A stretch of 64,000 bases of DNA from Acidobacteriota bacterium (GCA_029781975.1 JAKOVQ010000053.1:310001-374000), one strand, 5' to 3'; positions 41,957-51,076 are shown, counted from the stretch's first letter. The notes: generated from the letters alone by a model not told the origin. A program made the numbers and translations.

Positions 41957-42910
41957 TCAGCGGAAGAGGACCATCCCGTAGTCGCCCACCACGCGGAAGC
42001 CGAGCGCCTCGTAGGCGCGGCGGGCCGCGGCGTTCTCCTCCTCGGTGAAGAGGACGGCGCGCCGTACCCCCTCGGCCCGCGCCAGGAGGAGCGAGCCCGC
42101 CACGACGGCCCGCCCGAAGCCGTGCCCCCTCCTCTCCTTCGGGGTGTAGACGCCCCCGACCTGGACCGTGTCCGGGACCCGGGCGTTGAAGGCGCTGAAG
42201 GCGACCGGCCGCCGCCCCTCCCGCAGGACGAAGGCCGCGCCCTCGGACGTCAGCTGGTCGATCTCGCGGGTCGACGAGTCGCGCAGGGAAGGGGTCCGCT
42301 CCTGCCCGAGGGTCTCGAGCGCGTAGGCCATCCGCCACGACACCAGCGTCGACCTCTCGCCTCCCCGCGGGGGGCCGCAGGTGACCCGCCCGGCGGCCAG
42401 CGGCTCGGGGACGGCGAGCTCGTCCAGGGCGAGGGCGAAGAGCAGCGCCCGGTGGTCCAGCCTCACCGCCGCGTCGGCGGTCCCGAGCCGGGCACGGGCG
42501 GCCGCGAGCTGGGCCCGGGGTCCGGCGAGGCCGGCCACCGGGCGCTCGGCCCGTCCGGCCAGCTCGCGTGCGAGGAGGCTCGCGTGGAATGGGGCCTGGA
42601 AGACGACGACGCCGTTCCAGAAGTGCGCGGCGATCCCGACGATGGCGCCGTCCTCGACCGCGGCGACCCAGCGGCCCGAGTAGACCTCGCCTGTCTCCGC
42701 GAGCCCCGCCGCCCGGGCGTTCGACCGGAGGAAGAGGGACGAGTCGCCGTGACCGAGGAGGAACGCCTCCAGGGCCGCCTCGTCCCCCGGGCCGAGGAGA
42801 CGGACGCTCGCGCGTTCAGCCGCGGGCCGCCGGCGCGGGGAGGCCGTCCGGGGCCGACGGGCCGACGACGTGGACGGTGCGCGTCGGGAAGGCGAAGCCG
42901 GAACCTTCAC
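41957..42910 (-). CDS. GNAT family N-acetyltransferase
   Basis: 317 residues. The C-terminal half holds the acetyl-CoA-binding core: VQVGGVYTPKERRGHGFGRAVVAGSLL (motif A), FTEEENAAARRAYEALGFRVVGDY (motif B). The N-terminal half is a second, weaker GNAT-like domain, as in DUF4081/tandem GNAT proteins. The first 35 residues are low-complexity and basic. GTG 42910 is 95 bp inside mscS. It is supported by GGAGG (42920-42924 on the plus strand, read as CCTCC) with a 9-nt spacer, and there is no other usable start before the conserved region. Confidence 0.8.
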   Translation of the reverse strand: MKVPASPSRRAPSTSSARRPRTASPRRRPAAERASVRLLGPGDEAALEAFLLGHGDSSLFLRSNARAAGLAETGEVYSGRWVAAVEDGAIVGIAAHFWNGVVVFQAPFHASLLARELAGRAERPVAGLAGPRAQLAAARARLGTADAAVRLDHRALLFALALDELAVPEPLAAGRVTCGPPRGGERSTLVSWRMAYALETLGQERTPSLRDSSTREIDQLTSEGAAFVLREGRRPVAFSAFNARVPDTVQVGGVYTPKERRGHGFGRAVVAGSLLLARAEGVRRAVLFTEEENAAARRAYEALGFRVVGDYGMVLFR

Positions 42911-44450
42911 GCTCGACGACCTCCATGAAGCCGAAGAGGACCTCCTGCCGGAGGTCTCGGAACTCGGCGAAGTCCCGGGTCTCGAACCAGACCATCACCT
43001 CGACGTTCAGGGAAGAGTCGGCGAACGCGGTGAAGTTGACCGCGATGACCTCCTTCCACGTCCTCGGGTGATCCTGGAGGAGCCTCGTGATCCCCTCGAC
43101 GATCCTCCGGAGCTGCGCGGCCGTCGTGCCGTACTGGAGCGCGAGCGTACAGGCCAGGCGGATCCGGTCGCGGGCCGCGAACGTCTCGATCTGCGTGTCG
43201 GCGAGCTTGCCGTTCGGGAGCGTCACGAGGGTCCGGTCGAGCGTCCGGACCCGCGTCGACCTCAGGCCCAGCTGCTCGACCGTGCCCACCACCTCCCCGA
43301 TCCTGACGAAGTCCCCGACGCGAAGGGGCTGGTCGATCCCGATCGAGATCGACCCGAAGAAGTTCTCCATCGTCTTCTGCGAGGCCAGGGCCACCGCGAT
43401 GCCGCCGATCCCGAGGCCGGCCACGATGCTCCCCACGGGGATGCCGAGGGTCGAGAGCGACGCGAGGGCGCCGACGACGAAGAGGAGCACCTCTCCCGTC
43501 CTCACGCCGACGGAGAGGAGCGAGGGGGCCGACGGGTTGGTCCTCGCCCACTCGGTCCTCGCGGCGACCTCGCCCCCGACCTGGATCACCCTCAGGAGGA
43601 TCCAGAAGACGGCCACGATCGCGCCGGCGCGAAGGACCTGGACGAGGAACGCCTCCGCGGGCTCGTACAGCCCGAGAAGGCGGATCCCGATCCAGGCGAG
43701 GAGGAGGGCCCAGGGGAGGACCAGCGGACCGCGCAGCCGAAGGACCACCTCGTCGTCCCACTCGGTCCTCGTCCTCCGGGCGATCCGGAGGAGGAGCTTG
43801 CGGGTCAGCCACCCCAGCCCCCTGCCTCCGAGCCAGAGGAGCGGAGACAGCGCGAGGATCGCGATCCACTGCCACCAGAGGATCTCCCTGGGCCCGGGGC
43901 GCTGGAGCGGCTCCGGGATGACGTCCAGGAGGAAACGGTCCTCGAGGGCCGCGTACCAGCCGTCGATCCGGGCCACGGTCGGCCGGCTGAAGACCCAGGT
44001 GACGTTCGCCCCGTCCTCCCGCCGGACGAGCCGGACCGGCTCCAGCTTCCCGGACGGGGAGGGGATCGTCCCCAGCTCGTCGACGTCGGGCGGGAGGCCG
44101 TCGTCCCTGTTCCCCCCGGGCTGGGAGGAGACCTTCGACAGGTCGAGCCAGAGGTGGCGGTCGAGGACCGCCTTCAGCTTCCGCGCGTAGACGGCGCCGT
44201 TCGCCTCCTGCTGGGGCGAGAGGTCGAGGAAGCGGGCCGCCTGGGCGTAGCGGCCGGCCCGGCAGAGCTGGAGGTACTCCGCGAGCGACGTTCGGGGGGA
44301 GTCGGGCGTCACCTCGACCGCCGGGGTCGGCGCCGGGCTCTCCGTCGGTGCGGAACGGAGGAGCTGGGCGTACGCGCTCCCCGAGAGTCCCAGGGCGAGC
44401 GTCAGGGCGCCGACGACGGAGGGGGGTGGGCCGGATCTGGACCCGCGCAT
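42816..44450 (-). CDS. MscS-family mechanosensitive channel with N-terminal extension
   Basis: 544 residues. Signal peptide (ALTLALGLSGSAYA), a 170-residue periplasmic segment, then about five membrane helices. The pore helix and cytoplasmic junction IVAGLGIGGIAVALASQKTMENFFGSISIGIDQPLRVGDFVRIG is the MscS core, followed by the beta domain (VTLPNGKLADTQIETFAARDRIR) and the alpha/beta C-terminal domain. It releases solutes on hypo-osmotic shock; the periplasmic extension is of the YbdG/MscK type class rather than minimal MscS. Lies 31 bp downstream of the SPOR-like gene. Confidence 0.92.
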   Translation of the reverse strand: MRGSRSGPPPSVVGALTLALGLSGSAYAQLLRSAPTESPAPTPAVEVTPDSPRTSLAEYLQLCRAGRYAQAARFLDLSPQQEANGAVYARKLKAVLDRHLWLDLSKVSSQPGGNRDDGLPPDVDELGTIPSPSGKLEPVRLVRREDGANVTWVFSRPTVARIDGWYAALEDRFLLDVIPEPLQRPGPREILWWQWIAILALSPLLWLGGRGLGWLTRKLLLRIARRTRTEWDDEVVLRLRGPLVLPWALLLAWIGIRLLGLYEPAEAFLVQVLRAGAIVAVFWILLRVIQVGGEVAARTEWARTNPSAPSLLSVGVRTGEVLLFVVGALASLSTLGIPVGSIVAGLGIGGIAVALASQKTMENFFGSISIGIDQPLRVGDFVRIGEVVGTVEQLGLRSTRVRTLDRTLVTLPNGKLADTQIETFAARDRIRLACTLALQYGTTAAQLRRIVEGITRLLQDHPRTWKEVIAVNFTAFADSSLNVEVMVWFETRDFAEFRDLRQEVLFGFMEVVEREGSGFAFPTRTVHVVGPSAPDGLPAPAARG

Positions 44451-44481
44451 GGCCCGAATACAGCATGGGCCGCCGGATGGG

Positions 44482-45045
44482 TCAAGGCGATCCCCCGGGG
44501 CCTCCCGGCGGACGGGGCGTCGGGGTCGGGGCCAGCCTCACCGGCTCGGGCTCCGGGGGTTCCTCACCCAGGTCACTCGCTCCGTCCCGCCCGGGCGGGC
44601 CCAGGAGCGTGGCCACCTCCGGGGCGGCCAGGATCGAGGAGACCCGGACCGCCTCCGGCGGGGGCCCCGGGCTCCAGAGCGTGCGGGGGACTCGCGGCAC
44701 CGCGGCGCGCGCCCGGGCCGACGTCGGGAAGGTCCCGGTCAGGATCCGGTGGCACGGCCGGCCGCCGACCGTGACGGGAAGGACGAAGAGGCGGAGGCCG
44801 GGCCCTTCGGCCGCGAGGACCGTCCGGACCGTCCCTTCCTGGCAGCCGACGAGGAGCTGGAGCGACCAGCTTTCCGCCGGCTTGCGCGACAGGGCGCGGG
44901 CGTCGGCCCGGCAGCGGGCGGAGAGGTCGACGACCGTCGCCGGAGCCCCCCGGCCGGGGAGGGCGCTTGCGGCGAGGAGCGTCAGGGCGAGCCGGACCCA
45001 GGCGCTCCCCCTTCCGGGGACGAGGGCGTCAGGGGCGCGGTTCAC
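44482..45045 (-). CDS. Secreted protein with SPOR-like domain
   Basis: 187 residues from GTG 45045. An N-terminal hydrophobic segment (WVRLALTLLAASALPG) is a signal peptide. Residues 55-140 resemble a SPOR domain: SWSLQLLVGCQEGTVRTVL, LFVLPVTVGGRPCHRILTGTFPTSARARAAVPRV. SPOR domains bind denuded peptidoglycan at division septa. The Pro/Glu-rich C-terminus is disordered. Preceded by a TACTAT box 8 nt upstream, so probably leaderless and the first gene of the SPOR-mscS-GNAT run. Confidence 0.6.
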   Translation of the reverse strand: MNRAPDALVPGRGSAWVRLALTLLAASALPGRGAPATVVDLSARCRADARALSRKPAESWSLQLLVGCQEGTVRTVLAAEGPGLRLFVLPVTVGGRPCHRILTGTFPTSARARAAVPRVPRTLWSPGPPPEAVRVSSILAAPEVATLLGPPGRDGASDLGEEPPEPEPVRLAPTPTPRPPGGPGGSP

Positions 45046-45053
45046 GTCGATCG

Positions 45054-45059
45054 ATAGTA
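45054..45059 (-). promoter_or_regulatory. -10 box for leaderless SPOR-mscS transcript
   Basis: Reads TACTAT on the minus strand, 8 nt before the GTG at 45045. Confidence 0.5.
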
Positions 45060-45101
45060 CACGTCCGGAGGACGAAGCTGGATCCTTGGGGTGCCGAGCG
45101 G

Positions 45102-45107
45102 TATCGT
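45102..45107 (+). promoter_or_regulatory. -10 box for the ADP-ribosylglycohydrolase-like gene
   Basis: TATCGT, 8 nt before ATG 45116; no Shine-Dalgarno sequence. Confidence 0.4.
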
Positions 45108-45115
45108 TGCATGGG

Positions 45116-46174
45116 ATGGTCCCGCTTCGGTGCCGACTCTCGGGCGTTCTCCTGGGCGGAGCCGTCGGCGACGCGCTCGGCGCTCCCGTCGACCGCTTCG
45201 GGCTTCACGAGATCCGCGCTCGCCTGGGGCAGGACGGCGTCCAGGAGATCGTCGCCTCGGGGTACCGCTGGGGTGCGGTCACCGACGCCACCCGGACCGC
45301 CCTCTACGTCGCCGACGGCGTCATCCGCGCGTGCCGCCTCCGGGATCGCGGCGGGGCGTGGGACCCCGTCGGCGAGATCGCGCGGGCGCTGGGCCGGTGG
45401 GTCTCGACCCAGGGACACGGGGAGCCGGGTCCCGCGGACGGCTGGCTCGTCCGCCACCCCCGCCTGCGTGGCCGGCGGGGCCGGGGCGACGTCTCCGCTT
45501 CGGCGCTCCTCGCGACCCCCAACGGCTCCCGCGCGAACCCTCCGAACGCCGCGCGCGGCTCCGCGGCCCTCGTCCGCGTCGCCCTCCCGGCCCTCGCCGC
45601 CGGCCCGGCCGGCGCCTTCTCCCTCGGGTGCGACGTCGCCCTCCTGACCCACGGCCACCCCGACGCCTGGCTCTCCGCCGGCGTCGTGGCGGGGGTCGCG
45701 TCGCGGCTCGCCGCCGGAGAGGGGCTGCCCGACGCGGTCGCCGCTGCCCGCTCCGAGCTGGTGAGGCATCCCGACCACGCCGCCGTCCTCGGCGCGCTGG
45801 ACGGCGCCGTCCGCGCCTCGCGGACCTCCTTCGCCTCGCCCGAGGCGGTCGAGGCGCTGGGAAGCGGACGGACCGCCGAGACCGCGCTCGCGATCTCCCT
45901 CTTCTGCCTCCTGAAGGAGGAGGACCTCCGGAAGGCCGTCCTCCTCGCGGTGAACCACTCGGGCGCCAGCGGGATCACCGGCTGCCTCGCCGGGCAGCTG
46001 GCCGGGGTGCGCGGGGGGCCCGCGGAGATCCCGGCCCGGTGGCTGGAGGACGTCGAGCTCCTCGCGGAGATGGAGGCGATCGCCGACGACCTCGCCTACC
46101 ACCTCGAGGGGGGACCAACGGGCGAGGGCCTCTCCGACGACGACCTCGAGCTCCGGTACCCGGTCTCGGCCTGA
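45116..46174 (+). CDS. Degenerate ADP-ribosylglycohydrolase-family protein
   Basis: 352 residues, all-helical. The family opening RLSGVLLGGAVGDALGAPVD and the closing ITGCLAGQLAGVRGGPAEIPARWLEDVE are clear. The metal-binding motifs are altered: TDD(T) reads VTDATRTAL (about residue 56) and the C-terminal GD(S/N)D(S/T) motif reads NHSGASGITG, so three of four metal-ligand aspartates are missing. Active ARH/DraG enzymes bind two magnesium or manganese ions through these residues, so hydrolysis of ADP-ribose is unlikely; a binding or changed role is possible. Stands alone between the divergent SPOR gene and a strong hairpin. Confidence 0.8.
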   Translation: MVPLRCRLSGVLLGGAVGDALGAPVDRFGLHEIRARLGQDGVQEIVASGYRWGAVTDATRTALYVADGVIRACRLRDRGGAWDPVGEIARALGRWVSTQGHGEPGPADGWLVRHPRLRGRRGRGDVSASALLATPNGSRANPPNAARGSAALVRVALPALAAGPAGAFSLGCDVALLTHGHPDAWLSAGVVAGVASRLAAGEGLPDAVAAARSELVRHPDHAAVLGALDGAVRASRTSFASPEAVEALGSGRTAETALAISLFCLLKEEDLRKAVLLAVNHSGASGITGCLAGQLAGVRGGPAEIPARWLEDVELLAEMEAIADDLAYHLEGGPTGEGLSDDDLELRYPVSA

Positions 46175-46181
46175 GACGCGA

Positions 46182-46206
46182 AGGCCGGGGCCCGCTGCCC
46201 CGGCCT
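46182..46206. terminator. Bidirectional hairpin between convergent genes
   Basis: AGGCCGGGG (46182-46190), 7-nt loop, CCCCGGCCT (46198-46206): a perfect 9-bp stem just after the ARH-like stop and before the M28 peptidase stop on the other strand. Confidence 0.55.
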
Positions 46207-46259
46207 CCGTAGACGGATCGGTTCCGCGGGGGCGACGCGATGCCCCGCGGACCGCAGCC

Positions 46260-49200
46260 TCAGCGGCCCTCGACGGTCACCGGGAGGACCACCTCCTTGC
46301 CGTCGCGCAGGAGCGTCGCCGACACCGTCCTGCCAGGGGTGAGCGCCTTCAGGCGGTCCGAGAAGGCGCGGAGGTCTTTCACCTCCGCGCCGTCGAGCTT
46401 CACGAGGACGTCGCCCGGCTTCACCCCCGCCTTCTCCGCGGGCGACCCGGGGACGAGACCGTCCACCTTCACTCCCGGCCCCGCGAACGCGAAGTCCGGG
46501 ACCGTGCCGAAGCTGACGCGGCGCGGGGCGACGCCCGTACCCGGCGCCGCCGGCGCGCCCGCCGGAGGCGCGGGAGCGTCCCCGCGGGCGGCGAGCTTCG
46601 TCAGCACGTCGGTCCGTGTCAGCGGCTCCGGCCTCTCCGCCAGGTAGGCGACCGCCTCCTTCGCGAACGTGGCCACCTTCACGAGCCCCGGCCCGTCGAC
46701 CTTGTCGGCGGTGTCGCCCGGCCGGTGGTAGTCGGCGTGGGCGCCGGTGAAGAGCTGGACCGCCGGGACCCCCTTCTCGAGGAAGCTGACGTGGTCCGAC
46801 GACTCCAGCGGCTCCGGGACGTTCCGGCTCTCGATGCCGGTCACGAAGCTCGCGCCGCGGAAGATGTGCTGCCACTCGGTCGTGGTGCCGGTGCCGAGGA
46901 CGGTGATGGGGCCGTTCCCGAGGCGTCCGACGGTGTCGAGGTTGATCACTCCCTCCACCTGGTCCATCCGGACGGGGGAAGGGCCGCCGGCGAACCGCTT
47001 CGACCCGAGCCGCCCCGCCTCCTCGCCCGTGAAGGCGACGAAGACGATCGACCGCAGCGGCTTCTCGCCCGCGGCCATCGCCTTCGCCAGCTCCAGCATC
47101 ACCGCCACGCCGCTCGCGTCGTCGTCGGCCCCGGGGTGGACCTTCCCCTCGTCGCCCGCGTGGACGTCCGGCCAGCCCCTCCCGAGGTGGTCGTAGTGGG
47201 ACGAGACGATCACGGCCTGGTCGCTCCACTCCCTCTTCGTCCCCCGGAGGATCCCGACGACGTTGGCGGTCTCGACCGGAAAGCCCGAGGGGCCGCGCGG
47301 GGCGACGAGCTTCTGGAAATAGGTCCCGCCGTCTCCCCCGGGGGCGAGCCCGGCCTCCTTCATCCTCGCGGCGACGTACTCCGCCGCGGCCGCGAGCCCG
47401 GCGCTTCCGAGGCCGCGCCCGTCGCGCTCGGGCGCCGCCAGGAACGCCACGTGAGCCAGGAGCTCCTTCTGCGAGAAGGCGGGAGGCAGCTCGGCCAGCG
47501 CCTTCCGGGGCGCCTCGGCGACGGGCGGGAGCGGGGCCCCGCGCGTCCCCGGCGCGCGGAGGTCGACGCGGAGCGGCGAGTCGCTCTCGGGCCCGACGGC
47601 CTTCAGGACGTTCGTCGGCTCGGTCCCCTCGAACCCGAGGGCCGAGTACTTCCCGTAGTGGGGGAGCTTCCGGCCGAGGCCCGGGAGGGCTGCCAGGTCC
47701 GAGGCGAAGATCCAGCCGACCGCCTTCGACGCGTCGGCCGGGTGGCGGGCCACGACCGTCCCGCAGTGCCCGGCGAGCGGCATCGCCTCCCCCGCGACGG
47801 CGAGCGCCTCGCCCTTTAGAGAGACGTCGCCTCGCGCGGCGAGGACCTCGTTCGCGAAGCGGTTGCCCCGCCCCAGGACCCAGACCGACCGGTCCGACGG
47901 AAGCGACCGGACGTCGGAGTCGACCCGGACCTCGACCGCCTGGCTCTCGCTCGCCCACCCCTCGGCCAGCTTGCGCCACGCCTCCTGCTCGGCAGGCGCG
48001 GCCGACGAGGGGAGGAGCGCGAGGACCTTCGGGTCGCCGAACACCTGCCCGAGCGACGGAGGCGTCTCGCGCGGGTCGAGCCGCCGGAAGACGTCGAAGC
48101 CCGGGTCGACCGAGACGAGGAGCGGCTCGTCGGCGGACGTCACCGAGAACGCCGTCGTCCGCCCCTGGAGACGGACCGACGTCGTCACGACCTCGCGCGC
48201 CGTCCGGACCGCGACCGGGACGTCGACGACGAACGGGGCCTCCCCCTGCGTCTGCTCGAGAGTCCCCGTCACGGTCCAGCCGCCTTCGGCCTTCTTCGCG
48301 CTCACGCCCGAGACCGCGAGGGCCGGGGCGCCGGTCCTGGCCACGAACCCGTCGAAGAGCCACCCCAGGTCGCGGCCGCCGACCGCCTCGGCCGTCCTCC
48401 GGAAGTCGCCCCACGTCGCGCGGCGGCCCCGCTCCTCGCGATAGAACCGCGCCAGCGTCCTGCGGAACGCGTCGTCCCCGACCTCGCGCCGGACCATGTG
48501 GAAGAGCATCAGCGCCTTGCCGTACCCGACCGCCTCGGTCGCCGCGCTGTGGCGCGAGCGGAACTCGGTCAGAGGGAAGTCGCGCCCGGCCTTCACGTAG
48601 TCGCGGTACTTCTGGAGCGTCGTCCGGCGGTACTCCTCCCCCTTCCCTCGCTGCTCCTGGACGAGGTGGTCGGCCAGGTAGGCGGTCAGCCCCTCGCACC
48701 AGTTCCCTTTCTCGTAGGCGACGAAGACCGAGTTCCCCCACCAGTTGTGGAGGATCTCGTGAGGGAACGAGGAGTGGAGGATGAAGGGGAAGCGGATCAC
48801 CTGAGGGCCGAGGAGGGTGAACGAGGCCATCCCGTAGCCCGTCTCCCAGAAGTTCTCGACCAGGGCGAACTTCCCGTACGGGTAGGGACCGATCAGCCCG
48901 CGGTACATCTCCAGGTACTGCGCGGCGACGCCGAGGTACCTGGCTGCCAGCGCCTCGTCGGGCTTCCGGAGGTAGACGAGCGTCGTCACCGCGCCGGCCG
49001 CGTCGCGCGAGACGACGAGCGGCCCGCCGACGAGGTAGACCTCGTCCACCGCCCCCTTCGAGTCCCACCGGGCCACGCCGTCCGCGCCGCGCGACGTCCC
49101 GTCGCCCTGGCTGATCAGCTCCCAGCCGGCGGGGACCTTCGCGGTCATCCGGAACTCCAGGAGCCCGCCGCCGTCGCCGGCCGGCAGCTGTGGCACCCAG

Positions 49201-49700
49201 AAGCCGGCACCCGACAGGTAGACCCCTTCGGGGCTCACGATCCCCGCCGTCTCCCGGAAGCCGCGCGTGTACTCCTCTTTCGGGTCCGAGAGGCCGAAGT
49301 CGAACCGGCCGCCGTAGGCGAGGGAGACGGTGGTCCCGGTCCCCACCCGGAAGCGGTACCGCTTCAGGGCGACGGCCGCGCCGAGCGCATCGCTCGTCCC
49401 GTTGTTCCCCAGGAACGCGCCCACGTCGCCCGCCGGGACCTCCTCGGCGGCGGGCGTCGAGCGCGTCACGCTCAGGGCTCCGTTCAGGAGGACGTCGACC
49501 GTTCCGCCCTGCGGGGCGGCCGGCAGGGTGAGCGTCGCCTCCACGGCGAGGTGGTGAGCCGCCGGGTCGACCGTCACCGCCAGGTCGTACCGGGGGTGGG
49601 CCGGGGTCGGCTCGGCGCCCCGTGCCGAAGGGGCGATCGAGGCGGCGAGGCCGGCCAGCAGCGCGGCGGCGGCTGCGGGGAAGGCGGCGGGGCGGCGCAT
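46260..49700 (-). CDS. Secreted M1-like / M28 / PDZ multidomain peptidase
   Basis: 1146 residues with a signal peptide (AAAAALLAGLAASIAPSARG). Part 1 (about 30-640) is an M1-type gluzincin: HEILH near residue 312 followed by NWCEGLTAYLAD. Part 2 (about 740-1040) is an M28 peptidase with SSHYDHLG, HPGADDDASG, FTGEEAGRLGS, NLDTVGR and DYHRPGDTADK, all zinc ligands present. Part 3 (1060-1140) is a PDZ domain (DGLVPGSPAEKAGVKPGDVLVKLDG). Two aminopeptidase active sites and a peptide-binding module in one periplasmic chain would degrade peptides sequentially. ATG 49700 shares one base with the ChaN gene stop (TGATG), so the two are coupled. Confidence 0.9.
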   Translation of the reverse strand: MRRPAAFPAAAAALLAGLAASIAPSARGAEPTPAHPRYDLAVTVDPAAHHLAVEATLTLPAAPQGGTVDVLLNGALSVTRSTPAAEEVPAGDVGAFLGNNGTSDALGAAVALKRYRFRVGTGTTVSLAYGGRFDFGLSDPKEEYTRGFRETAGIVSPEGVYLSGAGFWVPQLPAGDGGGLLEFRMTAKVPAGWELISQGDGTSRGADGVARWDSKGAVDEVYLVGGPLVVSRDAAGAVTTLVYLRKPDEALAARYLGVAAQYLEMYRGLIGPYPYGKFALVENFWETGYGMASFTLLGPQVIRFPFILHSSFPHEILHNWWGNSVFVAYEKGNWCEGLTAYLADHLVQEQRGKGEEYRRTTLQKYRDYVKAGRDFPLTEFRSRHSAATEAVGYGKALMLFHMVRREVGDDAFRRTLARFYREERGRRATWGDFRRTAEAVGGRDLGWLFDGFVARTGAPALAVSGVSAKKAEGGWTVTGTLEQTQGEAPFVVDVPVAVRTAREVVTTSVRLQGRTTAFSVTSADEPLLVSVDPGFDVFRRLDPRETPPSLGQVFGDPKVLALLPSSAAPAEQEAWRKLAEGWASESQAVEVRVDSDVRSLPSDRSVWVLGRGNRFANEVLAARGDVSLKGEALAVAGEAMPLAGHCGTVVARHPADASKAVGWIFASDLAALPGLGRKLPHYGKYSALGFEGTEPTNVLKAVGPESDSPLRVDLRAPGTRGAPLPPVAEAPRKALAELPPAFSQKELLAHVAFLAAPERDGRGLGSAGLAAAAEYVAARMKEAGLAPGGDGGTYFQKLVAPRGPSGFPVETANVVGILRGTKREWSDQAVIVSSHYDHLGRGWPDVHAGDEGKVHPGADDDASGVAVMLELAKAMAAGEKPLRSIVFVAFTGEEAGRLGSKRFAGGPSPVRMDQVEGVINLDTVGRLGNGPITVLGTGTTTEWQHIFRGASFVTGIESRNVPEPLESSDHVSFLEKGVPAVQLFTGAHADYHRPGDTADKVDGPGLVKVATFAKEAVAYLAERPEPLTRTDVLTKLAARGDAPAPPAGAPAAPGTGVAPRRVSFGTVPDFAFAGPGVKVDGLVPGSPAEKAGVKPGDVLVKLDGAEVKDLRAFSDRLKALTPGRTVSATLLRDGKEVVLPVTVEGR

Positions 49701-50968
49701 CAGCCCTTCGCCGGTGCGGCAGGCGCGGCCGCGGGGGTCTCGAGCTTCCTCCGGAAGAGCGGGTGCAGGGTCACGGTCGCCTCGCCGCGCTTCACCACGA
49801 ACACGGCCGAGTCCGACCACCGCTTGGCGGCCATCAGGCGGTTGATCGTCTCGCGGTCGGCGACGGGCGTCCCGTCCATCGAGACGTAGACGTCTCCGAC
49901 CTTGAACCCGGCGGCCTCGGCCACCGAGTCCTTCTGGACGTCGATCACCGTGAGCCCTGCGCCGTCCTTCCCCTCGCGCGTCGAGGTCCCGAGGACCGGG
50001 TAGAGCGGGTCCGTCTCCTTCGGCACGCCCCAGACGAAGTCGGCGTAGGAAGCTCGGACCTTCGGCCTGCGGTCCTTCTCGTCGAGGACCGGGATCGGGA
50101 CGACGGACGCGATCGGCCCGTCGAACCAGAGCCTGGCCTGCCTCTCCCCCCCCAGCCCGTAGGCGACGTGCCCCGCGCCGATCAGGACGACCATCACCGC
50201 GTCCTCTGTCCCGTGCTCCCTCAGCGCCTTCACCGCGTTGAAGGCCATGGCGGCGTCCCACGTGCACTGCGCGCGGAAGAGGCCGTCCCACATCGACTCG
50301 GGCATCGACGGCGAGTGGAGCGAGTCCCCGGTGTCGAAGAACGCCTTGAAGAGGCGGCGGTGCTCGGCGTTCTCCGTGTCGATCTTCGGCGGCAGGAGCG
50401 CCTTCTGCTCGGCGGTGAGCCCCTCGAAGCCCTTCTTCCTCACGTCGCTGACGAGCTCCCGCGGGACGTTCACGCCGTAGAGCGGGACCCGGTTCTCGCG
50501 GGCGAAGAGGAAGATCTCGCGGTAGTAGCCCCAGTTGTAGCCCCAGTTCCTGTACCAGCGCGACTGCTCGACGAACGCGTCCTCGGAGAGGCCGCCGGCG
50601 TTCCAGCGGTCGAGCGTCGCCTGCTCGGTCGCCGGGTACATCTCGAGCCCGACCAGGACCTTCCGTCCGCTCCGGACGAGCTCGCGGATCACCTGCAGCT
50701 GGACGCGGTGGAACTCGGAGCTGGTGTGGCTCTCGCCGAGGAAGACGAGCCGCGCCTTCGCGAGGCGCGCGGCCAGCTCGGCCGGCGTCACGGCGGCGCC
50801 CGTCCGCGTGTCGGTCGCCGCGTCGAGGAGGAGGACCGTCTCCTTTTCCTTTCGGGCCGGGTCTCCGAGCGGCAGGTCGAGGGAGCCGTCCTGGGGGAGG
50901 GCCGGCGGAGCCGCGAGGATCGCGAGGGACGCGAGGATCACGAAGGGCAAGGAACGCGAGAGCTTCAT
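49700..50968 (-). CDS. ChaN-family (haem-binding uptake, Tiki-like) protein with PDZ domain
   Basis: 422 residues with a signal peptide (LPFVILASLAILAAPPALPQ). The ChaN/EreA-like core shows ARLVFLGESHTSSEFHRVQL, LVGLEMYPATEQATLDRW, VPLYGVNVPRELV and VMVVLIGAGHVAYGLG, carrying the paired Glu/His residues typical of this fold. ChaN is iron-regulated and binds haem in Campylobacter; related Tiki proteins are metalloproteases. The C-terminal 100 residues are a PDZ domain (VAEAAGFKVGDVYVSMDGTPV). ATG 50968 is used, with AAGGTG upstream; an in-frame GTG one codon earlier is equally possible. First gene of a two-gene unit with the M1-M28-PDZ peptidase. Confidence 0.85.
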   Translation of the reverse strand: MKLSRSLPFVILASLAILAAPPALPQDGSLDLPLGDPARKEKETVLLLDAATDTRTGAAVTPAELAARLAKARLVFLGESHTSSEFHRVQLQVIRELVRSGRKVLVGLEMYPATEQATLDRWNAGGLSEDAFVEQSRWYRNWGYNWGYYREIFLFARENRVPLYGVNVPRELVSDVRKKGFEGLTAEQKALLPPKIDTENAEHRRLFKAFFDTGDSLHSPSMPESMWDGLFRAQCTWDAAMAFNAVKALREHGTEDAVMVVLIGAGHVAYGLGGERQARLWFDGPIASVVPIPVLDEKDRRPKVRASYADFVWGVPKETDPLYPVLGTSTREGKDGAGLTVIDVQKDSVAEAAGFKVGDVYVSMDGTPVADRETINRLMAAKRWSDSAVFVVKRGEATVTLHPLFRRKLETPAAAPAAPAKG

Positions 50969-51023
50969 CACGTCACCTTCAGGCCGACCGGGTTCGTTCG
51001 AAGCCGCCCCGGCGCGACCGTCA

Positions 51024-51029
51024 ATCGTA
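51024..51029 (-). promoter_or_regulatory. -10 box upstream of the ChaN gene
   Basis: Reads TACGAT on the minus strand, about 55 nt before the start codon. Confidence 0.3.
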
Positions 51030-51076
51030 CCCCGCTGCGGGCCGCGGCAGCTCGCGGGAGGACGCGCCGGCCCCGC

